The notes under the pieces are model-generated. The model made no database searches and was not told the DNA's origin. It was given only the letters and a program-made list of their open reading frames with translations. DNA of 64,000 nt from Actinophytocola sp963826035. GTDB taxonomy: Bacteria > Actinomycetota > Actinomycetes > Mycobacteriales > Pseudonocardiaceae. The position numbers and the translations under genes are program-made. The stretch is taken from the NCBI GenBank assembly GCA_963826035.1, contig CAWGVZ010000004.1:1167678-1231677 (forward strand). The letters run 5' to 3'. Positions 34,348-45,074 of this stretch are shown one piece after another. The stretch's first letter is position 1, and every line of letters starts with the position of its first letter.

Positions 34348-35379
34348 CTACCCGGCGGGATGTGAACCGCAGCTGTCGCGCACGATGAGCTGGGTGGGGA
34401 GCACGGTGCGGCGTCGGCGTGGACGCTTGCCCTGGATGAGGTCGGAGAGGGTGCGCATGGCCTGGAGGCCGATCTCGCGCGCCGGGACCTCGACCATGGT
34501 CAGTGGCGGGTCGACGAGAGCCGCGAGGGGCGAGTCGGTGTAGCCGACGATCGCGAGATCGCGCGGGACCTGCAGCCCTCGTGACTTTGCTTCCTCCATC
34601 GCCCCCAGGGCGAGGGTCGAGCCTCCTGCGAAGACCGCGGAGGGCGGATCGGGCAGAGCTAGCAGCCGGGCCATCGCTACTCGGCCGGCCTCGACAGTGA
34701 ACTCAGGCACCTCGCAGACCAGATCGGGAGCTGGGCGAGCGTCGTCATCCTCGAGCGCGCGCAGGTAACCCTGGTAGAGCTCGGAGACGTTGGGCCAGGA
34801 CAGCGGCGCGGTGATGAATCCGACCCGGTCGTGTCCGTGCTCGCGAAGGTGACCTATTGCGCCGTAGCCGGCGCCATCCGCATCGAAGACCAGGCTGTAC
34901 CCGGGCCGGTCGGGCTGGTCGACGTAAACGAGGGGCAGTCCGTTCTCGCCCGGACCCACCCGGCGATCGGGTGGGTCGCCGATCGAGACGGCGATGATCC
35001 CATCGACTCCGCGCGCGACCAGCCGACGGGTCATGGCCTTCGCCAAGCTCACCGAATCACGCGTGTCCGCAATGAGCACCAGCGTCCCCCGCTCGCTCGC
35101 GACGTCCTCGATGCCGCGTAGCAGGGGTAGATAGAACGGATCGAGCCCTCCGATGAGCACAGCGATCGTGTTCACCCCGAACGCCGGCGACCCTCCCGCG
35201 GTGGCCCCGGCCGGCGCCTCCATCACCACGGAGCCGACGCCGTGGCGGGTCTGCACCAGCCCGTCTGCCTCCAGCTTGGCGTAGGCGGCACGGATCGTGT
35301 TCACGTTCACGCCGAGCTCACGGGCCAGGGAGCGAACCGGGGGCAGCCGATCACCGGGCGCGAGCTCGCCATCTGCCAT
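34348..35379 (-). CDS. GntR-LacI hybrid transcriptional regulator (start unresolved)
   Basis: At least 343 residues. A GntR-type winged helix (PGDRLPPVRSLARELGVNVNTIRAAYAKLEADGLV) is fused to a LacI/periplasmic-binding-like sensor domain (TIAVLIGGLDPFYLPLLRGIED, AVFAGGSTLALGAMEEAKSRG, IVGYTDSPLAALVDPPLTMVEVP). The ATG at 35379 cuts the first DNA-binding helix. The same frame continues upstream with STFEVDPRSALGLAEQIR but offers no ATG, GTG or TTG before a stop, so a start codon is lost to an indel or is non-standard. A perfect palindrome just upstream is the likely operator. Confidence 0.82.
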   Translation of the reverse strand: MADGELAPGDRLPPVRSLARELGVNVNTIRAAYAKLEADGLVQTRHGVGSVVMEAPAGATAGGSPAFGVNTIAVLIGGLDPFYLPLLRGIEDVASERGTLVLIADTRDSVSLAKAMTRRLVARGVDGIIAVSIGDPPDRRVGPGENGLPLVYVDQPDRPGYSLVFDADGAGYGAIGHLREHGHDRVGFITAPLSWPNVSELYQGYLRALEDDDARPAPDLVCEVPEFTVEAGRVAMARLLALPDPPSAVFAGGSTLALGAMEEAKSRGLQVPRDLAIVGYTDSPLAALVDPPLTMVEVPAREIGLQAMRTLSDLIQGKRPRRRRTVLPTQLIVRDSCGSHPAG

Positions 35380-35491
35380 CTGTAGCGCGACGCGGGCGCG
35401 AATCTGCTCCGCCAGGCCCAGTGCCGACCGTGGGTCGACTTCAAAGGTTGACAGTTCGTCCTCCAGCCACTTACATTCTTCCCACTGTTTC

Positions 35492-35507
35492 AGTGTTATA
35501 TAACACT
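35492..35507. promoter_or_regulatory. Candidate GntR operator (perfect 16-bp palindrome)
   Basis: AGTGTTATATAACACT is perfectly self-complementary and strikingly AT-rich for this GC-rich part. It sits in the divergent gap between the GntR-LacI regulator and the secreted protein gene. Its TGTTATATAACA core has the size and symmetry of GntR-family sites. Confidence 0.65.
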
Positions 35508-35566
35508 ATACATCATGCGAAACGCAGAAACGCCTGGCATCGCCAGACAACCTATGGGGGCACCAG

Positions 35567-36472
35567 ATGCACACCACAACTCGACTCTTCGTCGTCTCTC
35601 TCACCACGGCCGTCGCCATCGGCCCGTTGTGCGGTGCGACACTGCTGTCCGGCACCGCAGCGACGGCTCACGACCGGCGACCGGCAGCCGCCGCTGAAAC
35701 GGTGGCCGGGAAGGCTCCGCCTACCGTCCGCATCAACCTGAGCAGGCGCAGCGTCGCCTCGACGAAGGACACCTTCGACTTTCGACCGGGGCTGATCCGG
35801 GTCCAGATCGACGGCAAGTCGAACTGCCCGGTGTGGTTCGTCCGGCTCGATCGCGGCTACTCCTTCAAGGAGTTCAAGCGCGACCAGTACGCCGCCTTCT
35901 ACGACGATCTCGACGCGCGTAAGCGGCTCTTCAAGAGGTCCGACTACGTGGGAGGGCTCGTCGGGCGGGAGGGCGAGACAGTGACCGGGACTCTCACGCT
36001 CCCGACCGCCGGTAGGTACGTCATCGCCGGCTTCTCGGACCGGCTGACCAAGCCGATCGCGTTCGAGCTCTCCGGTCCCCGGCAGCGCCGGGACGCAGCC
36101 GAGTTCGACAACACGATCATCGCAAGGTCCGGGGGTTGGGGCGGAGACCTGGAGCTTCCGACCACCGGAACTCTCCGGTTCAAGAACAAGGACTCGGTGC
36201 CGCACACGCTGTGGCTGCAGCCCGTGCCAGAGGGCACCACCGCGGAAGAGGTGCGCCAGTGGCTCGAGGACAACCCCGACCCCGACCCCCAGGAGGCCCC
36301 GCCCTGGTGGGGCCCCGGTCCCCGGCTGGCGATGATGCCGCTCGACCCCGGTGCCTCCGAGACCCGCGACTATGCGGACTACGCCCCGGGGACCTACCTC
36401 GCCTGGGAGGTGCTCGGGTGGGAGACGGCGTACCCGCCCACCATGCTCGGGATCGTGCAGCTGCGGGACTGA
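35567..36472 (+). CDS. Secreted protein of unknown function
   Basis: 301 residues with a clear signal peptide (TTRLFVVSLTTAVAIGPLCGATLLS, Ala-rich up to TAHDRR). The mature part alternates beta-strand patterns. RNLSRRSV-like basic segments are followed by FDFRPGLIRVQIDG, GRYVIAGFSDRL and GTLRFKNKDSVPHTLWLQPVPEG. The last, with PHTLWL, recalls cupredoxin-like or plastocyanin-like beta-sandwiches, but the copper ligand set is not convincing. It is divergent from the GntR-LacI regulator, which probably controls it, and is followed 27 bases later by a lipoprotein gene. Confidence 0.72.
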   Translation: MHTTTRLFVVSLTTAVAIGPLCGATLLSGTAATAHDRRPAAAAETVAGKAPPTVRINLSRRSVASTKDTFDFRPGLIRVQIDGKSNCPVWFVRLDRGYSFKEFKRDQYAAFYDDLDARKRLFKRSDYVGGLVGREGETVTGTLTLPTAGRYVIAGFSDRLTKPIAFELSGPRQRRDAAEFDNTIIARSGGWGGDLELPTTGTLRFKNKDSVPHTLWLQPVPEGTTAEEVRQWLEDNPDPDPQEAPPWWGPGPRLAMMPLDPGASETRDYADYAPGTYLAWEVLGWETAYPPTMLGIVQLRD

Positions 36473-36499
36473 CAACAGCTATCAGCAAAGGGGAACGCC

Positions 36500-37075
36500 A
36501 TGCGCACGAAAAGCTTGACCGTGACGATGGGCATCGTGGTCGCGACGACGATGCTGATGGTCGCATGCGGTTCCGACGACACGACTGACGCCGCCGACAA
36601 GCCCGAGGGACCGAGGAGCTCGGCCCCGACGAGCTCGGCTGCGACCTCCGAGCACGCTGCTACCTCCGACCTCGAGGGCACCTGGCAGGCGGGGCCGATG
36701 TCGCTCAAGGACACCGAGGCCACCATCCGCCGCTACGGGCTGGGCCGCTACGTCGAGGGCTACCGGGAGAACTCGCCGTTCTTCGGCGACGACACCGTAC
36801 TGACCCTCACCATCGAGAACGGTGCCTGGAACCTGTACGGCAAATCGGGCGATGGGGAGCCGGTGCCGATCGACTACAACGCCGAGTACGAGATCGAAGG
36901 CGACACCGTGGTCTTCCATCACCACGACGGCTCGAACTTCTACCGCTGGCAGGTCGACCTCGACACCCTGGCACTCCACTTCGTCAAGTCGACGCTGCCC
37001 GGCTACCGCGGGATCCCGGACGAGGTGTTCCAACGCGCGCTCTACATGACCGCGCCGTTCACGAGGCAGGGCTGA
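36500..37075 (+). CDS. Lipoprotein of unknown function
   Basis: 191 residues. The signal peptide ends in the lipobox LMVACGSDD, so it is anchored at the outer face of the membrane. A Ser/Thr/Ala-rich linker leads to a beta-rich domain: DLEGTWQAGPM, VLTLTIENGAWNLYGKSG, YEIEGDTVVFHHHDGSNFYRWQVD. The 'GTW...' and 'GDTVVF' strands resemble lipocalin-like lipoprotein domains, though no ligand can be named. Likely co-transcribed with the secreted protein before it and under the same GntR-LacI regulator. Confidence 0.75.
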   Translation: MRTKSLTVTMGIVVATTMLMVACGSDDTTDAADKPEGPRSSAPTSSAATSEHAATSDLEGTWQAGPMSLKDTEATIRRYGLGRYVEGYRENSPFFGDDTVLTLTIENGAWNLYGKSGDGEPVPIDYNAEYEIEGDTVVFHHHDGSNFYRWQVDLDTLALHFVKSTLPGYRGIPDEVFQRALYMTAPFTRQG

Positions 37076-37146
37076 CACCCAACCATCGCCCAACCGGCTC
37101 TCCCTAGCGTGAGTGGCATCACTGGACTGCGCTCAAGGGAGAGCTC

Positions 37147-37623
<477 letters not shown>

Positions 37624-37627
<4 letters not shown>

Positions 37628-40091
37628 CCGCCGTCCAGGACGCTCCCGCTGCCCCGGAGATCGGCCGGGATCGACGCCGCAAGGAGGACCAGCGGCTGAT
37701 CACCGGCCGCACCCGCTGGACCGACAACATCACGCTGCCGGGGATGCTGCACCTCGCGATGGTGCGCAGCCCGTTCGCCCACGCCAAGATCGTCTCGATC
37801 GACACCAGCGCGGCGAAGGCGTCCACCAACGTGGTCGACGTACTCACCGGAGCGGACCTGGGCGAGGGCCAAGGCGTCAACATCAACGCCTGGCCGATCA
37901 CGCCGGAGCAGGTCGCGCCGGTGCATCTGCCGATGCCGAGCGACCGGGTCGCCTTCGCCGGCGAGACCGTCGCCGTGGTGGTCGCCCGATCCGCGGCCGA
38001 GGCGCGCGACGCCGCCGAGCTCGTCGATGTGGAGTACGACGAGCTGCCGGCCGCGCTCGACCTGAAGAAGTCCGCGGCGGACGAGGTGCTCGCCCATCCC
38101 GACCTGGGCACCAACAAGTCCGCGCTCTGGGTGTTCGACTCCGGGGAGGCAGGCACCGGCGGCAACGTCGACGAGGCAATCGCCAAGGCCCACACCGACG
38201 GCATCGTGATCGAGCGCGAGTACCGCCAGCAGCGACTGATCCCCGCGTTCATGGAGCCGCGCTCGGTGGTGGTCGACCCGACCGGCGAGCAGATCACGAT
38301 GTGGTCGGCGACGCAGATCCCGCACATCCTTCGCTTCGCGCTGGCGGCGACCACCGGCGTGCCGGAGTCGAAGATCCGGGTGATCGCGCCGGATGTCGGC
38401 GGTGGCTTCGGGGGCAAGCTGCAGACCACGCCCGAGGAGTTCATCGCCTGGGCGGTCGCGCGCCGACTCGGCAAACCGGTGAAGTACACCGAGACCCGCA
38501 GCGAGAGTCCTGGTGAGCGGTCACCACGGCCGCGACCAGTGGCAGAAGCTGACCCTCTCGGCCGACAAGGACGGGTCCGTGACCGGGTTCAAGGTCGAGC
38601 TGATCGCCGACCTCGGTGCCTACGTCGCGATCGTCGGTGGGGGCGTGCCGGTGCTCGGCGCGTTCATGTTCAACTCGATCTACAAGTTCCCGGCCTACCA
38701 CTTCGCGGTGCAGACGGTGCTCACCAACAAGACCTGGACCGACGCCTACCGCGGCGCCGGCCGGCCGGAGGCGACGTACGCGATCGAGCGGATCATGGAC
38801 GAGCTCGCCGCCGAGGTGGGCGTCGACCCGCTCGAGATCCGCGAGAAGAACTGGATCAAGCACGAGGAGTTCCCGTTCACGACCGTGGCCGGCCTCGAGT
38901 ACGACTCCGGCAACTACGAGGCGGCGACCGCCCGCGCCAAGGAGCTGTTCGGCTACGACGAGCTGCGGGCCGAGCAGAAGCAGCGACGTGAGTCCGGCGA
39001 TTCCGTGCAGCTCGGCATCGGCGTCTCGACGTTCACCGAGATGTGCGGCCTGGCGCCGAGCCGGGTGCTCGGGTCGCTCGACTACGGCGCCGGCGGCTGG
39101 GAGCACGCGAGTGTGCGGATGCTCCCGACCGGCAAGGTCGAGGTGGTCACCGGCACGAGCGCGCACGGCCAGGGCCATGAGACGGCGTTCAGCCAGATCG
39201 TGTCCGACCGGCTCGGGGTGGCCTTCGAGGACATCGAGATCCTGCACGGCGACACCCAGGTCTCCCACAAGGGCCTCGACACCTACGGCTCGCGGTCGCT
39301 GGTCGTGGGCGGGGAGGCGATCGTCAGGGCCGCCGACAAGGTGGTCGAGAAGGCGAAGCCGATCGCGGCCCACTTGCTCGAGGCCTCGATCGACGACATC
39401 GAGTTCGCCGGTGGCCGGTTCTCGGTGCGCGGCACCGACCAGGGCCTGGACATCGGCGAGATCGCGACGGCCGTGTTCGCGGCGCACAACCTGCCCGACG
39501 GTGTCGAGGCGTCGATCGACGCCGAGGCGACGTACGACCCCGTCAACTTCAACTTCCCGCACGGCACCCACCTGTGCGCGATGGAGGTGGACACCGAGAC
39601 CGGCGGACTGAAGATGCGCAAGTACGCCGCCTGCGACGACATCGGCAACATCATCAACCCGCTGATCGTGTCGGGCCAGGTGCACGGCGGCCTGGTGCAG
39701 GGCATCGCGCAGGCGCTCTGGGAGGAGGCGGTGTACGACGACGCGGGCACGCTCGTGAGCGGCTCGTTCGTCGACTACCTGCTGCCGACGTCGGCCGACA
39801 CGATCAGCTTCGACCTCGACCACACCACCTCACCGTCGACGACCAACTCGCTCGGCACCAAGGGCGTCGGCGAGGCCGGCACCATCGCCTCGACCCCGGC
39901 GGTGGTCAACGCGGTGGTCGACGCGATCCGGCATCTCGGCGTCAACGACGTCGCGATGCCGTGCACGCCCGAACGGGTGTGGAACGCGATCAACAGCGGG
40001 CGGCAAGGGCGGGACGACCGAAGGCGCGGCGATGCCTCACTTCGATGCCGACGAATCGGGCACGGACAGCACGGAAGGAGCGGGCGCATGA
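37624..40091 (+). CDS. Molybdenum hydroxylase large subunit, form II CoxL (two frameshifts)
   Basis: About 820 residues across three frames. Visible are ITGRTRWTDNITLPGMLHLAMVRSP, VIAPDVGGGFGGKLQ and, at the active site, AYRGAGR. That motif is the form II signature; form I CO dehydrogenases have AYxCSFR. The C-terminus has GTKGVGEAGTIASTPAVVNAVVDAI with the catalytic Glu. Frameshifts lie near 38509 (one extra base) and near 40003, after which the real end MPHFDADESGTDSTEGAGA is in another frame. Form II enzymes may oxidise CO poorly or act on other aldehydes or heterocycles. Gene order S-L-M also fits form II. Confidence 0.88.
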
Positions 40092-40943
40092 TCCCCGCAC
40101 AGTTCGACTACGTCGCACCGACCTCGGTCGAGGACGCCCTGTCCGCGCTGGCCCAGCACGGCGACGACGCCAAGATCATCGCCGGCGGGCAGAGCCTGCT
40201 GCCGGTGCTGCGGATGCGCCTCAACGCGCCGGAGATGGTGATCGACCTCGGCAAGATCGAGTCGCTCCGCGGGGTGCGCGAGGACGGCGACGCCATCGTG
40301 ATCGGTGCGATGACCCCGCACTCGGTGGTGCGGCTCCGACCCGCTCGTGCGCCGAGCACGCGCTGCTGATCGCCAAGGCGATCGAGCATCTCGCCGACGC
40401 GCAGGTCCGGCACCGCGGCACCTTCGGCGGCGCGCTGGCCCACGCCGACCCGGCCGGCGACCTGGGTGCGCCGGCGCTGGCGCTGGACGCCGAGTTCGTG
40501 ATCGCCGGGTCCGGTGGCACCCGCACCGTGGCTGCCGACGACTTCTTCGTCGACCTCTTCGAGACCGCGATCGGCGACGACGAGATCCTCACCGAGGTGC
40601 GGATCCCCAAGCACACCGGCTGGGGCGCCCACTACGAGAAGTTCGTGCGGGTGGCCCACCAGTGGCCGATCGTGGCGGTCGCGGCGACGGTCCGGGCCGA
40701 CGGCGGCCGCATCGCCGAGGCGCGGGTCGGCCTGACCAACATGGGCTCGACGCCGCTGCGGGCCCGGGCGGTGGAGCAGGCCCTGGCCGGCCAGCCGCGC
40801 GACCGAGGACGCGTGCGCGCGGCGGCGGCGAAGGCGGCCGACGGCACCAACCCGCCGTCCGACCTCAACGGCGACGCCGACTACCGGCGGCACCTGGCGA
40901 CGGTGCTGACCCGGCGGGCGTGCTCGCCGCGGCTGGAGCCTGA
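40088..40943 (+). CDS. Molybdenum hydroxylase FAD subunit, CoxM type (two frameshifts)
   Basis: About 285 residues. The FAD-binding motif KIIAGGQSLLPVLRMRLN (AGGxSL) occurs early and RHRGTFGGALAHADPAGDL (TxGG) follows. The C-terminal domain has GWGAHYEKFVRVAHQWPIVAVAA and a usual end. The ATG at 40088 overlaps the large-subunit stop. Frames change near 40335 and near 40921. After the second, the natural end would be RRAVLAAAGA and stop at 40943. It transfers electrons from the Fe-S clusters to an acceptor. Confidence 0.87.
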
Positions 40944-40944
40944 G

Positions 40945-41571
40945 TTGGACCTCGCAGCACCAGTTCACCGTCCCGACGGCGGTCGAGGAGACCTGGGCGA
41001 CCTTCGACGACATCGGGGCGGTGGCCGGGTGCTTCCCGGGCGCGACGGTGACCTCGGCGGAGAGCGAGACGTTCCCGGGACCGTCAAGGTCAAGCTCGGC
41101 CCGATCGCTCTGGTGTACAACGGCACCGGCACGTTCGTCGAGAAGGACGAAGCGGCGCACCGGCTGGTCGTCGACGCCAAGGGCAAGGACAAGCGCGGCA
41201 ACGGCACCGCCGGCGCCATGGTCACGCTCTCGATGGCGGCGGCCGCGGGCGGCACCGACGTCGAGGTGCTGACCGACCTCTCCGATCACCGGTAAGCCGG
41301 CCCAGTTCGGCCGCGGGGTGATGCAGGACGTCTCCGACAAGCTGCTGGGCCAGTTCGTCGCGTGCCTCGAGACGGCTGCGGAGACCCGCGCAAGGTGTCG
41401 AGGTGGTCGAGGTGGTCGAGGACGCGGCGCCGGCACCGTCACCACCCCGTCAGGGACGACGCGATCAACCTGGGCGCAACCGTGGTCCCGGTGCTGCTGA
41501 AGTCGTACTGGAAGCAGGGCGTGGCCGCGCTCGTCGTGATCGCACTGCTCATCTGGCTGATCACTCGCTGA
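40945..41571 (+). CDS. CoxG-like SRPBCC protein with C-terminal membrane anchor (several frameshifts)
   Basis: Pieces in three frames form one CoxG: QFTVPTAVEETWATFDDIGAVAGCFPGATV, then GTVKVKLGPIALVYNGTGTFVEKDEAAHRLVV, then MQDVSDKLLGQFVACLET, and finally a membrane helix GVAALVVIALLIWLITR. CoxG recruits CO dehydrogenase to the membrane. The joins lie near 40957, 41075, 41290 and 41395. A tandem CGAGGTGGT repeat at about 41398-41425 lies in the linker before the anchor. The start is probably the TTG at 40945. It ends within the 3' end of the convergent MFS gene. Confidence 0.75.
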
Positions 41572-42847
41572 CCGAAGCGGGGACCCTGACGCCGTTGATC
41601 TCGGGTGGCAGCTCGCGCTCCAGGCGCAGCACCGACAGCAGGCCGACGAGCAGGCAGCCGCCGACGAGCAGGCTGATGTACACGTAGCCGAGCTCGCGGT
41701 CGATCAGCAGGCCGGCGATGGAAGGGGCGATGATCGCCGCCAGGTTGAAGACGCCCGAGTTCACGGCGTTGTAGCGGCCGCGGAGGTGGTCGGGTGCCAG
41801 GTCGTTGACCAGCGCGGGGATGGTCGGCTGCAGGAGGGTCTCGCCAAGGGCGAACACCGACGCGCATGCGGCGACGAGCATGGTCGCACCCGGGGTGCCG
41901 GGCACCCAGCCGGAGGAGCCCAGCAGCAGCCAGGACAAGCGCCCAGATGAGGCCCATCAGGGCAATCACGCGGGTGCGGCGCCGACCCTCGATCCGCTGC
42001 AGCACCACCAGGCCCTGGAGCAGCACGATCACCAACGTGTTGCACGCGAACGCGAACCCCAGCCCGCGGGTCGTAGATCTCGCCGACCGCCCGCGCGAAC
42101 GCCGGCATGCCGGTGTTGAGCTGGGCGTAGCCGACGAACGCCGCGACGAAGGTCATCACCGTCAGCGCACCGACCGCCGGGGGCGGAGCACGGCGATAGA
42201 GGCGCCGGCACATCGTCGTGGGCCGGCGGTGCACCACCCGACCGGCAACGTGCCGCAGCGGCACCAGCAGGAGGAACAGCGGCGGGAGGTAGCTCGCCGC
42301 GTCGGCGAGGTAGATGCCCTGGAAGGTGATCAGCCGGTCGACGTCGACGAGCAGGCCGCCGAGGATGCCGCCGATCCCGATGCCGAGGTTGAGCAGCGCG
42401 AAGTTCATGCTGAAGTAGCGCTGTCGCATGCGTTGGGGCACCACCGAGGCGACCAGGCTTGCGAGGCCGGCCAGGAGATGCCGAACGCGATGCCGTTGAG
42501 GGCGAGGCCGACGGCCGCCACCGCCTGGGTCTCGGCGAACGCGAGGATGGTGTCGCCGGACGACAGGCACAGCAAGCGACGCGATCAGCACCCGCCGCGC
42601 GCCGAGCCGGTCGATAGCGACCCCGGCCGGGCCCAGGATCGCGAAGCCTGCCAACGGCGACAACGCCAACAGCAGCCCGACGTCACTGAGGGCGAAGTCG
42701 CGGACCTCGTGGAGGTAGACCACGTGGAACGGCAGCACCAGGCCGGTCCCGATGAACTCGAAGACGATCACCGAGAGCAGCAGCTTGCCTTCACGGGGGA
42801 GGTCGTGCCAGAAGTCCGCGAGGCGGGGTCGCTCCGGGCGTGCTCAT
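41561..42847 (-). CDS. MFS transporter (several frameshifts)
   Basis: Pieces in at least three frames make one ~420-residue major facilitator: a start at ATG 42847 reading, after one base correction, MSTPERPRLADFWHDLPREG; LLSVIVFEFIGTGLVLPFHVVYLHEV; PAGVAIDRLGARRVLIASLAV (the loop 2-3 motif DRxGxRR); NFALLNLGIGIGGILGGLLVDVD; LGETLLQPTIPALVNDLAPDHLRGRYNAVNS; and a last helix pair ending RVPASVSE. Breaks fall near 42838, 42585, 42475, 42205, 42070 and 41940. Probably a drug/metabolite exporter; substrate unknown. Confidence 0.75.
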
Positions 42848-42940
42848 CGTCGGTGAGTCTCCCAGGGCGCACCGACACTCTCACCTGCTTTTGTCCCGAC
42901 CCGGCACTCGGCTGGGTTGCTTGGCCCTACTGTTCTCGCC

Positions 42941-44713
42941 ATGAAGCGTGCGTTGGCCCTGCTGTTCGGCTTCGGCATCGTGTTCGCGTTCATCTTCGGA
43001 AACGCGGCCGCGTGGAACGGCGAACGGGCTGGACATCGACACCGGTGCGGAAGCGTCCGAGACGTCGACGATCACCAACTACCAGGCCGACTTCGTGGTC
43101 GACGACGACGGCGACATCCACGTCACCGAGACCCTGACCCTCGACGGCCTCTTCACGAAGCACGGGATCTTTCGATTCATCGACCGGGCCGATCCGACCG
43201 CCCCGTCGACCCGCCGGACGCCGTACGACGTGTCGGTGACACTGGACGGGCAGGACGAGCCGTTCGAGGAGCTCAAGGAGCAGCATCGGAGGATCACCAA
43301 CCTCAAGATCGGCGACGCCAACGTCACTCTGGGCATGGGCCTGCACGAATACGTGATCAAGTACTCGATGCACGACGCCATCCAGCCGGGTGAGGGTGTC
43401 GACGAAGACAGCCAGTTCTACTGGCAGCTGATCCCGTCAGGGTGGCTGCAGGACATCGAGAAGTCGACGCTGACCGTGCACCTTCCGGTGCCGTCGGCCC
43501 CTGACGTGCAGTGTGCCGTCGGGCTGGGCGAGACGTCCGGCTGCACGGCCGAAGGCGCCGGCACCGACACGCTCACCGTGACCACCGGTGCGCTCGCGGA
43601 CCACACGCCGGTCTCGATCAAGACCGGCCTGGACATGGACACGCCCGAGCAGGACAAGGACGTGCCGTGGTCGGCCAGGCTCGACCGCACCCTCAGCGCC
43701 AGCCCGATCCTGCTCGGCCTCGTGATCCTGGGTGGCTTGCTCTCGGCCGGCTTTTCGGGCTGCTGATGGCCCGGCGTACCTACGAGAAGAACCCGCAGTT
43801 CCCGGTGCTCTACACCCCGCCCGAGGGCGTGGGACCGGCCCAGGCGAAGTACATCCTCACCGAGAGCCTCGACCAGGAGGCCTACGTCGCGACGCTGATG
43901 TACGCCGCCGAGCGCGGTGCCATCGACCTCACCAAGAACGGCGACGCCTGGGTCATCAGTGACAAGCAGGGCGCCCAGGGCTGGGCCGGCCTCGACGAGG
44001 CCACGCTCGGCGTGGCCCACCTCCTCGGCGGCCCCGGCACGAGCTTCGTGGCCGCACCGAAGGACGTCTCGGCAGGCCTGCGGCTGAAGACCGAGATCGC
44101 GGACTTCGACTCCACCGTGAAGAGCTGGGCCAGTGACTCCGGCCACCTGGTCAAGGCCGGGCTCGGCGGCCTGGGCGGGCTGATGGTGCTCAGCTCGTTG
44201 GTCCTGGTCGGCGTGATCTCGATCTGGAACCCTCTCAACATGACCATGCTCGCGATCATCCCGGGCGCGTTCGCGATCACCGGTATGCCGCTCTCCGCAC
44301 CGGTGCCGGCACCAAGCGGACCGCGAAGGGACGCGACCTGTGGTCGAAGGCCGGCGAGTTCAAGCGGATCCTCTCGACGCCCTCGGCCGAGGACCGCTTC
44401 GACTTCTCGGGCCTGGGAGGAGCTCTACACCGCGTACATCCCGTGGGCCGTCGCGTTCGGGGTCGCCGACCAGTGGGCCGCCAAGTACCGCACCGAGATG
44501 GGTGTCGAGCCGCCGACCCCGAGCTGCACTCCGGCGCCTACGGCGCCCTGGCCATGCTGGTGGAAGCCATCAGCTCGATGGTGAGCGACTTCGACTCGAC
44601 CGTCAGCAGCGCGATCTCCTCCTACCAGGCCAACGCAGTCGTCCTCGTCGAGCGGCGGAGGCGGCTTCTCCGGTGGCGGCGGTGGCGGCGGCGGTGGCGG
44701 CGGCTCGTGGTGA
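42941..44713 (+). CDS. DUF2207 membrane protein (several frameshifts)
   Basis: About 590 residues in several frames. The N-terminus is a signal/membrane helix (LALLFGFGIVFAFIFGNAAA). Then comes the extracytoplasmic DUF2207 domain: ITNYQADFVVDDDGDIHVTETLTLDG, FRFIDRADP, EYVIKYSMHDAI. A membrane helix (ILLGLVILGGLL) follows, then a cytoplasmic part with FPVLYTPPEGVGPAQAKYILTES. The end is Gly-rich (GGFSGGGGGGG then SW), a DUF2207 trait. Breaks lie near 43022, 43752, 44303, 44408, 44515 and 44645. DUF2207 proteins are usually encoded with LemA, as here. Function unknown. Confidence 0.8.
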
Positions 44714-44779
44714 GCCACCCCTCCAGGACACGAACACAAGGAACACCTAGGGAAAGAAGGACAACCGGATCGTCGATTG

Positions 44780-45070
44780 CGAGATTGGATTCGTCATCGT
44801 CGTGGTGCTGGTGCTCCTCGTGGGCTTCGTCATCGTCGGCTTCAACAAGCTCCCCACTCACCGACGTCGGCGCCGAGGAGGCGCTCGGAGGCATCGACGT
44901 CCAGCTCACCCGCCGCGCCGAGCTGATCCCCAACCTGGTCGAGACCGGCGAAGGGCTATGCCGCCCACGAGTCCGGCGTCTTCGAGGACATCAACCAAGG
45001 CCCGGGCCGGAGTCGCGGCTGCCGCGGCCGGCGATGACGTACCGGCGAAGGCCGTCGCCGATGGGAGCAG
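44780..45070 (+). CDS. LemA family protein, cut off at the contig joint (frameshifted)
   Basis: N-terminal membrane helix VVLVLLVGFVIVGFNKL followed by EEALGGIDVQLTRRAELIPNLVET, YAAHESGVFEDI and TKARAGVAAAAAGDDVPAKAVADG, a clear LemA sequence of ~100 residues scattered over three frames (breaks near 44860, 44950 and 44992). About half of a normal LemA (~185 residues) is missing, because the sequence changes to Bacteroidota DNA right after AVADG. The start codon cannot be fixed. LemA proteins are membrane-anchored helical bundles of unknown role. Confidence 0.8.
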
Positions 45071-45074
45071 ATGA
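45061..45074. other. Chimeric joint between actinobacterial and Bacteroidota DNA
   Basis: Left of here the sequence is GC-rich and encodes LemA up to AVADG. Right of here it is AT-rich and encodes EngB from MIENYL onward. The bases ATGA (45071-45074) suit both genes: LemA would continue GGGCAGATGA, and EngB reads through ATGATCGAA. The sequences were therefore probably joined at this short shared stretch. No transposase, tRNA, integrase or repeat is present at the joint. Confidence 0.9.

Noticed and set aside
38513..40369. A fused CoxL-CoxM protein in one frame
   Set aside because: The frame links the end of CoxL to the start of CoxM only because of a shift near 40003; the true CoxL end and an ATGA overlap are visible in the other frame.
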